64,000 nucleotides of DNA. Origin: Brachionus rotundiformis (Eukaryota > Rotifera > Eurotatoria > Ploima > Brachionidae). Shown here one piece after another: positions 35,901 to 48,325 of this stretch (the first letter of the stretch is position 1; each line of letters begins with the position of its first letter). The notes under the pieces are model-generated. The model saw nothing but the letters and a program-made list of their open reading frames with translations. It did not search any database and was not told the origin of the DNA. The stretch lies in NCBI GenBank assembly GCA_016802295.1, contig JAESIW010000180.1, forward strand, positions 4,385,975 to 4,449,974. Direction: 5' to 3'. Both the position numbers and the translations under genes were made by a program.

Positions 35901-38416
35901 CAATTTATTGGAATTTTTCAATCGATCATATATAGCCATTTGGCCATGATCCCCACCGAGTGTTGTGTCTTATATTAATTTTTTTCACTATTAAAGCCAA
36001 ACAATTCCAAAATAAGATAAAAAATGGCTTTATATCGAAGGCAGAATTACTCTTGAGGAAATTGAGTGATATGCCGAAAAACAGGAAGAAGAAGAAGCTT
36101 TATGAATGCTCCAACTATGAAAATATATTTTTGTTGAGTAAACAATTGCATAATTTATAAATAAATTCCTTTTTGGATCCTTATATTGACGATGAAACAA
36201 AAAAAAAAAACCATTTATAAAATTCCGCATCTCATTTAAAAGAAAAACATCCGTAATCTTGAATATTCTAATTAGATTAGAAAGTAAATCTAATTTAATT
36301 CGAAATCCTAGACCTAATGTGATGAGTTTGTAAAACATCAAAAAAAAATATATATTCAAATGTTATTTATTTTTCATGAATTAATCACACTGGTCTAAAT
36401 TAAACTAGGATTATTTAACAAAATTTAATTTTGATAATTTAAGCCAAAATTTTGAAGGCTTATTTAAATCATGAAATAAATCCTTATTAAATTACTCGGA
36501 TATGATAGCATATCTTAATTAAAATTAAACTATTTGCTATTATTAAATTGTAAATTATTATTATATATTTTTTGTTAAATTTGAAAAAATTTTATCAATC
36601 TATAAATTAATTTTGCATTCCAATTTTTGATGCAAATTGCCTATGTATAAAATTAGTTTATATTTGATTATTTAAGTTTATAATGATTTCTAAATTCCGA
36701 TTTAATCTTTATTTAAGTTCGAATTTCGTTATGAACTAATTAAAATATTTAGGAAAATATTTTGGATATTAGTACTTGGCAAAGAATATATCCTGAAAAT
36801 AAAATTTCCTATACAGTTTTAATTTATTTCTTACCACTCTCAAATTTTTAATAAATGGCTTACTTTAATAATTCACATAAAAATATTATTTTTACATTCA
36901 AGCTTATTTTTTTTACTAATTCTAAAGAGTTTATTAAAAATAAAATTAATAAAATCTAAAATCCATAGAAAATTTTCACCTTTTAGGGCTTTCTAATAGA
37001 TGTTTATAGCTGCATTTAAATGGCTTAAGTTATTCCTTCTAAAAGGTAAATACAAGCTAAAATTGAATTAAAGTGAAATTGTTTTTATATTTAAATATAT
37101 AAATTTAGCTTTTTAGCTCGTAATGTCCCTTTAGCTACGTGTTTTCCTAGGAACCATAAGAATTTCTGTTTACGGTTGCCATCCTTATATTGTTTAATTT
37201 TGGCTCACTAGAATTTATGAAAACAACTAATCCTTGACAATCCACAACTAAATAATTAAATTGATTTTATTGTTAGATAAAATTTAATTTTTGATTTTAT
37301 AAAATTCACAGTCTTAATCGAACAATAATTGAAAAACTCAATTCAATAGAGCATATGCCAAAAACCAATTTATCTAAATCTATCACATTTATTTTACATT
37401 AGTATTTAAATAATTTGTATGTACATAAATGCTCAATTGTTAAAAGTTTGCTACTCAAGCGCTTATCTAAAATCAAAATTAGAAGAAAAAATCCTGAAAA
37501 GCCTCAAAGGGTGCACTACTCGTCAAAAACTAATAAAATGTAAAACGCCAGCTTAAGTACAAATATAACATTTATTTCTTGCTTAATTGTTTCCATCGAT
37601 GAAAGCTTCGTAGGCCCTTGAGGAGATACAACACTAATTACAGCAGGCTTAATCAAAATTTAGCTTTGATGCCGAGATTGCCAAAAATTTGAAATAAGCA
37701 AGAAACGAAAGTTTTTTTTATATTTTTATAAAAAAACATTTAGCAAATTAACTCTTTGTTTGAGATTAGATATTTAGGTTGGCATCGATTTTAATTAACC
37801 CCGATTATGCAACTGGTTCTAATGAGTTATTGGCTTTTTGGGGTGGGGGGTGTCCAATAAATATGATAAGCTATATTTTCCTTGTGTTGAATAATAAACA
37901 TTTTTCTAACCTTTAAAATAGATGATTTATTTGTTTGGCTTTGCGAGCAAAGCACCCAAGCTCTATACGCTTTCGATATTATTAACTAATTAACAGTAAT
38001 GGTATGATGTAATCCAAACAAAATAAGCATCCTTGTTACTTTTAGATAAACCTAAAAGCAAGATATTATCTAATTTATTCCATTTATTATCAAGCGATTG
38101 ATGTAAATAAATGCATTTGGATAAGTCCTTATCTGAAATTACCTCTTATTTGTTAATTCAAATTTATAAAAAACAAAAATTTTCAAATATTAAACAAGTT
38201 TTGTTTGTTTGTTTACAAATCCCAAAGAAAAACACATGGAAAAAATTGATACAGAAGCCTTTGGCCTGGGCCAAACTCATTCAGTTCTTTTTTTTTTGTG
38301 CTATTATTATTTTAATCTGACAAATTGTTTTTTTAAATAAATAATAAAATTATTAATAAGAATAAAATATTTTATTAAAATAAACAAAAAAAATATTAAT
38401 CTATTTAACTTTTTTA
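29917..38416. other. 8.5-kb gene-poor AT-rich region
   Basis: I find no credible gene. Local exceptions to the A/T background are a G/C run around 30690-30715 containing GGGGGCCCGGGGGCC, and a patch at 31370-31540 that includes an E-box-like TCACGTGCTG. Both are small islands without ORFs and might be regulatory. ORFs at 34593-34823, 35960-36160, 36030-36359 and 38111-38320 are A/T-driven. Confidence 0.45.
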
Positions 38417-38680
38417 TCAACGGTGCAAAAAAGAGTATCTAAGCGTAAGAAAGCTTCCCATAAACAGGACAAAGAATGAAGCTTGCGTGATTAGGCCTAT
38501 TAAGATAGTTTTTAAATTCGGATCGGAAAAAGAATTTTGTTTAAATAGAAATGAATAAAATGAGGAAACGATTGCATAAGAAAGCAAATTATGAGAGGAA
38601 GCAAGAAGAGAAATGCGTAGACCATCTTGAATGTTAAGTTTTCTTCTACCCAAGCAAGCACTCGCATAATCAAACTATAG
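38417..38680 (-). CDS. Orphan terminal-exon-like ORF with two membrane helices
   Basis: The minus-strand frame opens right after a plausible acceptor (TATCTATATCTATAG) and reads FDYASACLGRRKLNIQDGLR, then two hydrophobic stretches (about ISLLASSHNLLSYAIVSSF, and TILIGLITQASFFVLFMGSF) ending LTLRYSFLHR and a stop at 38419-38417. There is no initiating ATG before the helices, so it would have to be the last exon of a gene lying to the right, but I could not find the other exons. It resembles no family I can name. Confidence 0.35.
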
Positions 38681-41600
38681 ATATAGATAAACTAGATAAA
38701 TAAGCATTAAATAAGTATCAAATCTCTTGAAATAGTTTGCTGCAGCAACTAACTAAATTAAGCTAAAGCCAAAATTACTTTTGTTAATCGCACAAGTTTG
38801 TAATAGGCCGTTGATCGCTGGAGCATTCAGAATTCGCGAGCAAAAGCCACATAAATATTTCAAAAATTAACTAAACTATATACAATTATGTAATTGTAAT
38901 TAAAGATTATTAGTTTTGGGTCCTTAGCGAGCACATAGCACAAAGTTTATATGCATTGTAAATAACTGGATTTTATGGTCTATTAAGAGGGGAAAATAAA
39001 TTTTATAGTCCTCTTGAAACTTTTGCCTAAATTTCATTAACTCTATAAATTTAATCCACTCAAACAAATAGCTGGTGGAATTGAAGTTTTATTTTTAGTT
39101 TGCTTTTCTCTTGAAATCTAATGATAAATTACACAATCTGGATTTAATTTATGCTATGTGTGCTCAGAGTCTATCGATTAGCGATTCGATTCTGGCACCG
39201 ATTCTGGATCTAGTGGCAAGGGTGTTTAGCATTTAGTGCGTCAACGCTTTAGCGCTTCGCTGTCAGTCGCAATTACTGCAGAATGAACCACCTACACCTT
39301 AGGGTTCCACACATCGGCTCTAATTAACTGTTTTTTCTCTTTTTTCTTGGCTAAACCAGCATGCTTTTTGAAGACAATAATTTGAAAATTTTTAAAATAA
39401 ATAAATTATCTTTGAATATTCTCCATGCTGTTTTTACATTAGCAAATAAAAACATATCAAAACTTTTAAAAGCTTATCTAATTGAAATAAATTAAATATA
39501 AAGCTATTACTAACATTTTAAAATTAAAATAAATCCAATTTTAGAAATTTATATTTGACGAAGCCATGTTTTTAAGTCAAATACACCTAAATGGCTTCCA
39601 TACAAAAAAATTTAGTATTTTTTTTTTCTAATAAAGTGTTAAAACTCTGAGAGATTTGAATTTACATCTCGAAAAAAAGAAAAGAAACTTGTTTTTACTT
39701 AAAGGTTAGTTTTAAAATGTTTGCTTTTGCTATTCAAGTCACTCTTGAATTATGGGACTTGTAATCGACTTAAAAACAAAAAAAGATATTTTGATACAAA
39801 TTGAGTCAAAACTTGTCTCATCCGAGCAAATATCTTAATCACAAAATTATTTTCTTTTGTTTCTTATTAGGTGAAAATCAATCCTCGAGTTTATGATTCA
39901 TGCTAGATAGAATTACACACTATTAGATAAATCTAATATAAATTTTGTTTGTCGAAACCAAATTAATGATATATAAAGCCAATTTAGCTGATTGCTTTCA
40001 TTAAAAAAAAAATTCATATACTTAAATTCATAAAATTTCCTTTTAATCTCCGTTACCAATCGATAAATTTTTTAAAAGGCCTTTTTCTGTAAATATCATT
40101 TTTTAAATCCGTACATAACAAGACCCTAATTATTTAGGATTCATATTCTGTTTTTTTGCTATCATTTAGTAAAAATCCATTAAGAATTATTAATTGCTTC
40201 AAACATACAAAACCAAAAGCCTTTTCAAATACCATATTGAGTCTTACATAAAAGTTGGGATTAATTATTACCAACCTTGAATGAAATTTGGGCAGATTTC
40301 TGATCTTATTTTTTAGTTTTGTTTCAGATTAGATCAATTTGAGGAAAAGTCTTAATTAAAACAATTAATTAAATAATTATAAGCAATGCAAATACAACCA
40401 TGGCTATTTGTCTTTACATAGTGATTAAACTACAAATTTACTTAATTTTTTTTTAAATATTTTGAAAAAAATTGCTCCAAATTTTGACAAAAATTTTGAT
40501 TAATCACAATTTTGTGAGAGCTTTCGAAATCTGGCAATAATTAAATTAATTCTAGTTATTTTCTCTCGGCACTAAATTTTAAATAAAATTAAAAAGTAAC
40601 TGAAATTATTTCTTAAGAAAATTTTGCATCAAAGTAAAATTGCTTACATCTATGATTAAAACAATGCCTGAAAAATGCCAATTTACCCTAAGCTTGGAAT
40701 AATTCAAGCAAGCCTTGCATCATTTTAGTTGTTTTTCCAATGTTCTGAAAATAATTTATGGAATTTTCCGAATTGGAAAATAAGTTAATAGTAAAGGAAG
40801 CTCTTTTTTAGTAATTTTAAATGTAAATATTGATTTTTGGAAAATTGATTAAGCGAAGCAGTTCGAGAGGAAAGCTTAGCTTTTAATTAACTTACCGCTA
40901 GATGTTAACACAATGAAAGTACTTCAAATTGAATGAAGTTTAAAAACAGGATAAACTTACTTTTATGTATTTTAATCAAATAGTTGTATCTGTTTTTTTT
41001 CATTAAAAATTATTTAACTTGAAGTAAAAATTTAAAACAGGAAATTCAATTCATATAAGAATGCACATTAACTCAACTTATTTTTGATATAAACCTTGTG
41101 ATAGCGAGAGCTATCTAGCAGGAGCCTTTTAGCATGCAGCAAATAAATAAATAATTCATGAAAATTAAATTTTAATTTTTCTACTTGATTTGGAGAGATT
41201 AGCATTCGGTAAAGGAAAATATTGCCTCTGCACAAATTACGTAATTTTCAAGCTCAAGAGTGTAACCAAGAAACTTGATGATTTTGTTTTTTGGCTCACT
41301 TATCTTACTAATTTCAATATTTAAATTATTGATCAAAGGTTGTTATAGCTACGCTTTTTAACTGTATAAAATTTAATAAAAAATCTAACTGCTATGCAAT
41401 TGGTGGCTTTTTGATTAATTTGATTAAGCTATTTATATGAAATTAAATTTATTTATAAACTATTAAGAAAAAAATTTTTAAAAATCTCTTAAGTAAAAAC
41501 TTGAGGGAACCTCTTGTAAAATTGGTTGAAATTAAAAACAAAAACAAAATTGTATCGCAATTGTACAAACAATAAATGCTTTTCTCGAACTCAAAGAGAA

Positions 41601-43904
41601 ATTTTTCCAACATTATATTTTAATTTTCCAAACATTAACCAAAAAATGAGCAATTATTTTTATATAAATTGGCTTAAATCAGATGGAAAATACTAAATAT
41701 TTTACCTTTAATGATTAATGCTTTTTCAATCTTACTAAAAAAGTAACATTTTAATTTTTATGTTCTACCTATCTATTACAGTTAGATAGACAATTAAGAA
41801 AAATAAAATTTAAATTCGTTTTAGTATTAGTAAAATTAACTGGTTTTTAAATTTATATTTAATTCAGATTATCTAATAGAACCTGGTTAGTCTTTTTGCT
41901 TATTTAATATTTAATTGTTATATTAAAAAAATAATAAAAATATTTTTATTTATTATGAACTAAATTATATGATCTATTTAATTAATATGTACTAAAATAT
42001 TTAAAGAAAATTTTGCCAATTTTCTACTTGAAAACTAAATAATTAATAGGAAGTATATTTTTTTGACCTATTTAAGAAAAAAATTAATCTCATAACACAG
42101 ATTAAAATATTCAAAATCATAAACTTAAATTATATCCTCTTTTAAACAAAATTTTAAATGGATAAAATTGGTCGCTTGAATCATTGAGATCATTCAAAAA
42201 CCCAATATTACTAAAATTAAAATAAACTCTTTTATTCATTCAGTTATTAGATTGTTAATCTTCACTTTTTTATAGTTTATACAGGTGCATCGGTATATCT
42301 TTAAACAAAAAATGGAATTATTTAATTATTCTATTTAGTTGGTTTAAGTTTAGAGAAAAATAAATAAATTGTATAGAGTTTAGTAATCATGGTTTTTTAA
42401 ATTTATCTTCCAAAAATATCCTTTAACTGGTTTTATTCTTTACAGTTATGTTTTTATCCTTCATAATATTTGTAATTAAATTATTTTTACAGTAATATAT
42501 CTTGAAACTTAACTTTTAATTAAGTAATGTTCACTTAAACATTAAGCTTAAAAGCGAAAACTTGTCTTTTCCTAAAAAGCAAAAATAAAAGTGCCTGACA
42601 GTTATCTCTAAACTAGAAACTATTTTTATCGATCTAATAGATTTTATACATTATTTAAGATTAAAAAGAGTTAAATCATTATTGAAGGAATGTAATTAAT
42701 TATAAAATTTGTATGATGGATTATTTCTTATGGATCTACAATTAAATGAATTAAATAGAAAATTTATCTAAAAATTTGTATTTTAAATTTTATATCAATA
42801 TTAAATAATGGAAAATAGCGCTAAATGAGAGTTTATGATTTAAAATTTTTGGGATATTCTATTTATTAATTTAAAATTAATTATAGTGGGTTAATTGATT
42901 GAATTTAAACGATTCAACTCGTAAAAAACCTAATTAGTTAGATGCATTATGAATACAAAAAGTACAAGATAAATTAATCAATACTTAATTAAAATAAATC
43001 AATTTTAAGTGCTCTTGGTTAGTTTTTAATTATAAATTATTGAGTTTAATATTGTTTAAAAATTCAATATTTTATATATTCTTTAAAAAATTGCATTCAT
43101 TTCGGAAAGAAAAAAACATATATTAAAAAAATCAAAATAAAAATAACTCAAAAAAATTTAAAATATTTTAATCAAATTCAATTAATTTAAATTATTTAAT
43201 ATTATTAATTATTAATATTAATTATATGGCTTTATAAGATGCTATTTATTTTATGATATTCATTTAGAGCTTATGATTGTTCATATTGAAAAATAAGAAC
43301 GTCTTTTAAGAATTAAAGATTCGATTAATTTCAACAAATTTAAATAAATATTAAAAAAATGTATGAAATAATACTTGTTAATATTTAATTTCATTTAGAT
43401 TATATTAAAAATTAATAAAATTCAAGATTAATAATGTCTTTTTATATTGAAAATAAATTTTCAAACTATACGTTTAATATAGCATAATTATCAAATCCTA
43501 ATCTTTCTTACATAATATTGCCAGAATAAAAAAAAATAAAAGTTTTTATTATTATCATTATGGTTTTAATTATTGCCAAAGGCAAAAAATCTAATTTTGC
43601 AAAAGAATTAACTTTATTTTCACTCTTTAGTTACACCAATTTGTTATTTAATTAAATATAGTTTTAAGGTAAAAAAGTAAATTTTTGTTTTATGGTTTTA
43701 TTCAGAAAATTTTTACTAACTAATAAATTAAAAGCTGCACAGTATCAAACATTTATCAACAAAATAACATTTTGAATAAAAATTGCTCTGTTTCTTTTCT
43801 AATTGTTTTCAATCCTTTTAGTTTGAAAATCATAATGATTAAAAAAATTATTTAAATAATCTGAAAACATTATTTTCGGTTCATTTATTTATTTTTATTA
43901 AAAA
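38681..43904. other. 5.2-kb gene-poor AT-rich region
   Basis: No gene supported. A 160-bp patch at 39170-39330 is markedly richer in G/C and more complex than its flanks (includes GCGTCAACGCTTTAGCGCTT) but is not open in a convincing frame and folds only weakly by eye; it might be a regulatory element or non-coding RNA. Confidence 0.45.
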
Positions 43905-43963
43905 GGGGTTCAAACTAAGGCTAAACGCCATTGGGACATTCTCGGAATCTCCCAAATCATTTA
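43905..43963 (+). repeat. Dispersed ~60-bp repeat, copy B
   Basis: Diverged match to 2789-2849: shared words include AAGGCTAA, GCCATT, GGACA and CCCAAAT, then CATTTA, in the same order and spacing. Confidence 0.5.
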
Positions 43964-45202
43964 AAAAAAGAAGAAATAAATAGAACTTCAACTTAAGTCA
44001 AGTTCAAATAGAAACCTGGATGGGATTTAGCAGCCTTTTAACAATTTGTCTTCATAAGCAATACCAATTTTGGCTCAAGACTTTAAACTTTTCCAAATTG
44101 TTCAGAACTTTTCAGTTTTGTGCAAAATTTCCTCATTCTATTTTATAAATTGTCAGTCCTGAGGTCTTATGTAATATACTAAAACTTTTTCAGTAAATTT
44201 TCTGAATTTATAATTTGAAAAATAAAAAATGAATTTATCAATACTTGTGGTTTTTTTGCCATGGTTCTAGACCTGGCAACTCATTCTCAACCCTAAATTT
44301 TAAATGTTTATCAAGAACGCATTCATAGAGAAAAGTAAAAAAACAAAACATAACTTTTTTTCATATTTATTTTACATATTTACTGATAGACCAGTAAATT
44401 TAGAAATTTACGTGTTATATAATTTTACTGTTACATATATTTTTTCAAATAATAAAATTTTTGCCAATCTATATTTAGCGATAACCAAACATTTGCATCT
44501 TTGCTTTTATTTATTATTCTGTTGAGTTATTCAAATAAAAAGTATTTAGTTAGGCATTAAATTTTGACCATTCAAATATGATCCTGTAATTATTTTTAAA
44601 AATTTAGAAATAATTTTTAATTTTAATATTAAATTTTGAAGATGATAATCAAAATGTGATCAAAAACAATTTGACAAACACTATTTTAAAGTTTAAATTT
44701 ACCAATTGATGATAAATTAAAAAAATAATCTCATACTATAAAAGTAGCTAGCTTTTTTCACTGATCAAATTTGGGGACTGAAAGGATCGAATTCCGAGTA
44801 AGTAAAAGATAATTAGATAAATACTAAAACTAAGTAGCTAAATATTGTTATACATTTAAAAAATTAAAATAGTTTTAATCATTTTCTGATTTTGATGTTT
44901 CATAAATACGATCCTTATTATTCCTTAAGTAACCACAAATGGAAGAAACTTGCTTCTATTTCAATTAAAAATTATCTCTTATTCGAATTATTCTTATACA
45001 AAAAATGTGTCAGTTTAAAAGAAAATTATGAATCATGTTCATCAATCATTCATCAATCCTATAATGTTGAGCATTTTTTTTTGTCCCTAACAGAAGGAAA
45101 AAAAAAGTGAAGTTTTTCTCTTAAATGAATCTTTTTTTAAAGAAAAATTTTCAAAAAGGGAATCCATAGATGACCGAACTTTCCTAAATTTGATGAAACA
45201 CG
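43964..45202. other. AT-rich intergenic DNA
   Basis: Nothing is supported here. ORFs at 44304-44525 and 44892-45110 are A/T-rich and lack domains. Confidence 0.45.
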
Positions 45203-45488
45203 GCATTGTGAAATTTGGTACAAAAAACAAAAAAAAATATCAAAAATGCTAAAGCTGAAGTTCTGAAAAAGCAAAACATACTCTTAAGTTGAAACACCTG
45301 CTAAATCCTTTGTACACAAAGTTCTGAATTTCGCAGACTTATTGCAGAGTTTTGCAGAATCAGAATATTTGTGATACAAAGGATGTACCAAGTGCTACAA
45401 TTCACGGAACATTATTTGCTCCTTCTGAACTTGAGCTTTGGTATTTTTGATATTTTGATTTTGTTTTTTGTTCCAAATTTCACAATGC
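45203..45488. repeat. ~286-bp foldback (imperfect long inverted repeat)
   Basis: The left arm starts GGCATTGTGAAATTTGGTAC. The reverse complement of the right arm starts GGCATTGTGAAATTTGGAAC. The match continues through AAAAAACAAA, AATATCAAAAAT and AAAGCT, and further inward as CCTTTGTA(C/T)CACAAA-like and TCTGNAATTTCGCAGA-like segments. The whole block can fold into one long imperfect hairpin centred near 45345. It abuts LINE remnant D, with which its right arm overlaps by about 20 bp. It may be a foldback MITE or an inverted duplication of a LINE piece. Confidence 0.7.
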
Positions 45489-45980
45489 CTTTCTACCAAC
45501 ATTAAAAAAATACAAGTGTTTCAAAATTCAGCAGTTAGATCCATTTTAAAACTAAAATATGAAAAAAATACTCCCTCCAACATAATGCATCACGAGGCCT
45601 TTAATAAACTTAATTTATTAACAGTCTCTAATCGACTGTTTGAGTTGAGTGAGAGATATGTTAGGGCAGTACTGAGTCATTCCATTCCATTGGTTGTTAG
45701 ACTTGTGGAGGAATACAAAGAAAGTTTCGAAGCTAGATATATTGAATACCCAACTCCATTTTGTAATTGCTACCTTACTATTTCTTCTTTTTACCCTGAA
45801 AAATCAGAAATTTAAAAATATGTATCCTGCTATTCTCTAATTTTAATTTTCTTCTATTTTAACTTATTTTATTTTTCTTTTTTTTTATTTATTTTATCTT
45901 ATTTTAACTTTATTTATTTTTTTTAATCTGAAGGAGCCTTAGCTCGATACAGATATACATATAAATAAATAAAAAATACA
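45468..45980 (+). mobile_element. Non-LTR retrotransposon 3' fragment (LINE remnant D), different family
   Basis: An intact 115-codon stretch (45468-45815) matches the C-terminal end of a non-LTR reverse-transcriptase ORF: IQVFQNSAVRSILKLKY, then LLTVSNRLFELSERYVRAVL, then LVEEYKESFEARYIEYPTP. The stop is followed by about 150 bp of T-rich 3' UTR and a TAAATAAATAAA tail near 45962-45975. The C-terminal motif differs from remnants A, B, C, E and F, so this is another family. It is 5'-truncated and therefore non-autonomous. Confidence 0.85.
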
Positions 45981-46270
45981 TATTTTTTTTCTAAAATTTG
46001 TGGTGAAGTTTACAGACGTCCTTAAATGACTATCTGGCACACAACACCAACAGAAACAACTCAAAATAGAAAACCCCATCCGATCATATATCTTACCTGC
46101 CAGGAACATGGCTGAATTAGCTTAACAGTGTAAGTACAAACTATAAACAAAACATTCTTAATTTTTTTTTATTATTTTTTTTTAAATTAATCTAAATTTT
46201 TTAAAATTAAAATTAATATAATATTACAATTGACATATTTTGTATAAAAATTAAATTTAGGTAAATAAAT

Positions 46271-46680
46271 TTACAAAAAAAGGCTTAATCGAAAGTCAAT
46301 CTGACCAAATTCTCTGGTAAAAAAGAGCAGACTTGACCAGCATTCATCGCTATCTACAAAAATACCTGGACCTTCAAACTCATTTTCATTTCTCAAAGTA
46401 ACAAGTACTTGGGTATTGTTCTCAGGAACCATGATGGTAAAATTTGAGCCTTTCTCTACCAAATTCAATCTGGCTATGCCATTCGGAGCTGCCCTGAAAA
46501 TTTCCCTTCCCTAAATTATCTCTTAAATAAATAAAAGAAAACTCATTAATCATGAATATTATTATTATTATTATTATTTTCTGGCTATAACTGTTTCATC
46601 ACTTTATTAAAGCGTTGCAAAGCTTTGTCATTCTTGAAATCTTGTTCATTTACGATGATATCTTTTTGTTTTATATATAA
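46271..46680 (-). CDS. Unassigned two-exon gene fragment (C-terminal part)
   Basis: Exon b (46271-46510) follows an acceptor (GATAATTTAG) and encodes about 79 residues: GREIFRAAPNGIARLNLVEK, then GSNFTIMVPENNTQVLVTLR, and further on GPGIFVDSDECWSSLLFFTR, ending in a stop. Exon a (about 46603-46680) is open in phase and reads QKDIIVNEQDFKNDKALQRF-NK before a possible donor GTGATG. Joining the two keeps the frame (intron 46511-46602). The text looks like an extracellular beta-rich domain, but I recognise no family. Upstream exons are not visible: LINE remnant E begins at about 46690, so the gene may have been broken by that insertion. Confidence 0.4.
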
Positions 46681-46689
46681 ATAAATCCC

Positions 46690-47640
46690 CTGACTGCGTT
46701 TCTAATAGAATGGAATTGTATGTGGATGATTCAGAAATACTTAATGGAGTAGTGAACAAAATCTATGACAAAGCGATGCTCGAGAAAGATTTTCTTTTAA
46801 ATAGTGATGAGAGCAGCTCGAATGTTATATTGGCAGCCAAAGAGTGTGAAATGGATCTAGGAGTGATGGTCTCATCAGTAAAAAATGCATGTGCAAAGCT
46901 AACACTTAAAAGTAGAGAGGAGGAGAAGTTGTGAGTAAGAGGGTATAAATCTATGGAGAGACCTAACATAGACTATGCAGTATAGGTACGGAACTCAAAC
47001 ATGAAAAGAGATGTGAATGCGGTAGAGATGTTGCAATAACGGGCAACAGAGATCCTTGTGTTGCTAAGAAGTAAATCGTATGAATTGAGGCTGTTGTAAC
47101 ACCCCTCCAGCGGTCCCTGGTCTTCTGAGACCCCGCTGGATTTCTTATATATATTTTTTTGTCTTTTTGTTTTTTTTAATAAAAGAAGTTAGAAGAGAAT
47201 CTTTTTTTATTTTTCTCTCGCTCTATATTATTTAGTAGCGCACGCTATTAAACTGTCTAAAGTGGGTTTGACAAGGTTGAATGAAAGAAGAGTGAGAGGG
47301 GATTTGATTAAATTAAATTAGTAAATGGACTAGAAGAGGTAAACCTGGTCAGAGATCTGGTAAATAGATCTGTAATCAAGGTCCAGGGAAAGTTTGCTTG
47401 CTCAAGTAAGAAACGACTTTGCAGCTGCAATGAGCGTTAGACATACCTTTTTTACGAACAGAATAGTTCTGCACTGGAATAAGTAAGTAACCAGAAAATG
47501 TGGTAAAATCTAAGTCAATCGCAGGCTTCAAAACTGTTTTAAATAGATTTAATGGAATAGTCTACAACAACTCATCACTGCCAAATGGCGGCGATAGGCT
47601 CATACACTCTACATGTTATATGTCGCAGCAATTTAAGATA
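46690..47640 (+). mobile_element. Non-LTR retrotransposon fragment (LINE remnant E), interrupted by an insertion
   Basis: Starts with a reverse-transcriptase-like MELYVDDSEILNGVV (the YVDD catalytic box is intact), then ECEMDLGVMVSSVKNACAKL, a degenerate ERPNIDYAV block, RSKSYELRLS, and beyond the insertion VGLTRLNERRVRGDLI, FFTNRIVLHWNK-like text and a 3' end shared with LINE remnant B (GATAGGCTCATACACTCTAC, then TGTCGCAGCAA). Frameshifts and stops occur throughout. The continuous LINE text on either side of 47095-47252 defines that insertion precisely. Confidence 0.85.
47095..47252 (+). mobile_element. 158-bp insertion in LINE remnant E with 4-bp target duplication (solo-LTR-like)
   Basis: The LINE frame reads cleanly when 47095-47252 plus one of two flanking CTGT copies (47091-47094, 47253-47256) is removed, so the insertion and its target duplication are visible directly. 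The insert begins TGTAACACCCCTCC, a start typical of Ty3/gypsy LTRs. It contains a GC-rich hairpin (CCAGCGG...CCGCTGG, near 47107-47139) and an AATAAA-containing stretch near 47177. It ends TTAAA, not CA, so a solo LTR is plausible but unproven; a small DNA element is the alternative. Confidence 0.65.
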
Positions 47641-48325
47641 ACTTTAAATTACTTCTAGAGGCTGCTGAACACATTTGCGAAGAACTATATTTTTTATTTA
47701 TTTGATTAAAAGCGATTTTTTTTCCTAATTCACCTGAAAACATATTGAACTGGTGATTGTGTGAAAATTAATCAAAAAATTTGAAATTTTTTTACTCATA
47801 TTCGAGGAAATACGATAAACTGTGTTACAAATTAAAAAAAATTAATTTATTTTTTTATCAGTTTTATTTAAAATTAATTTAATTTTATTAAGTTAGAAAA
47901 ATTTTATTTTTTTATAAAAAAACACTCCATTTCAAAACTTCAAATGCTATACAAATCGTTTATTTGAAATAAAAATATAAAGCGACACAGTATTGTCATT
48001 AATTAATTTTTTTTTATGAAAACTCTCTAAATTAATATACAATTTATCATTTAAGTTATTAAATAGATCTATATCTTTTTTTTATTTAAATAAAACGAGC
48101 TTAAACAAAATCACACAATTTAAAATAACAAAAATTCATAAAACGAAACAATTTCTTAAACAAGTAAATTAATAAAAAAGGTAAAACTTCTATTCTACCA
48201 TTGTTTTCCAATTTCAAACAGACTCAAATACTTAACAAGCATAAAATTACCTAAATATTAAAATATAGACAAATTAAAAAAAAAAATCAGAAAAAACAAC
48301 ACGGAACAATCTTTTTTAAATTGGT
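47641..48325. other. Intergenic, 3' flank of the Notch-like gene
   Basis: AT-rich, with no ORF or repeat. It probably holds the 3' UTR and polyadenylation signal of the minus-strand receptor gene. Confidence 0.5.

Noticed and set aside
35960..36359. Overlapping ORFs on both strands near 36 kb
   Set aside because: Some Ser- and Lys-rich text looks protein-like, but the frames are short, lack splice support and sit in A/T-rich sequence.
39170..39330. tRNA or snRNA gene in the GC-elevated patch
   Set aside because: No A or B box pair, no cloverleaf by eye, and no U-RNA motif.
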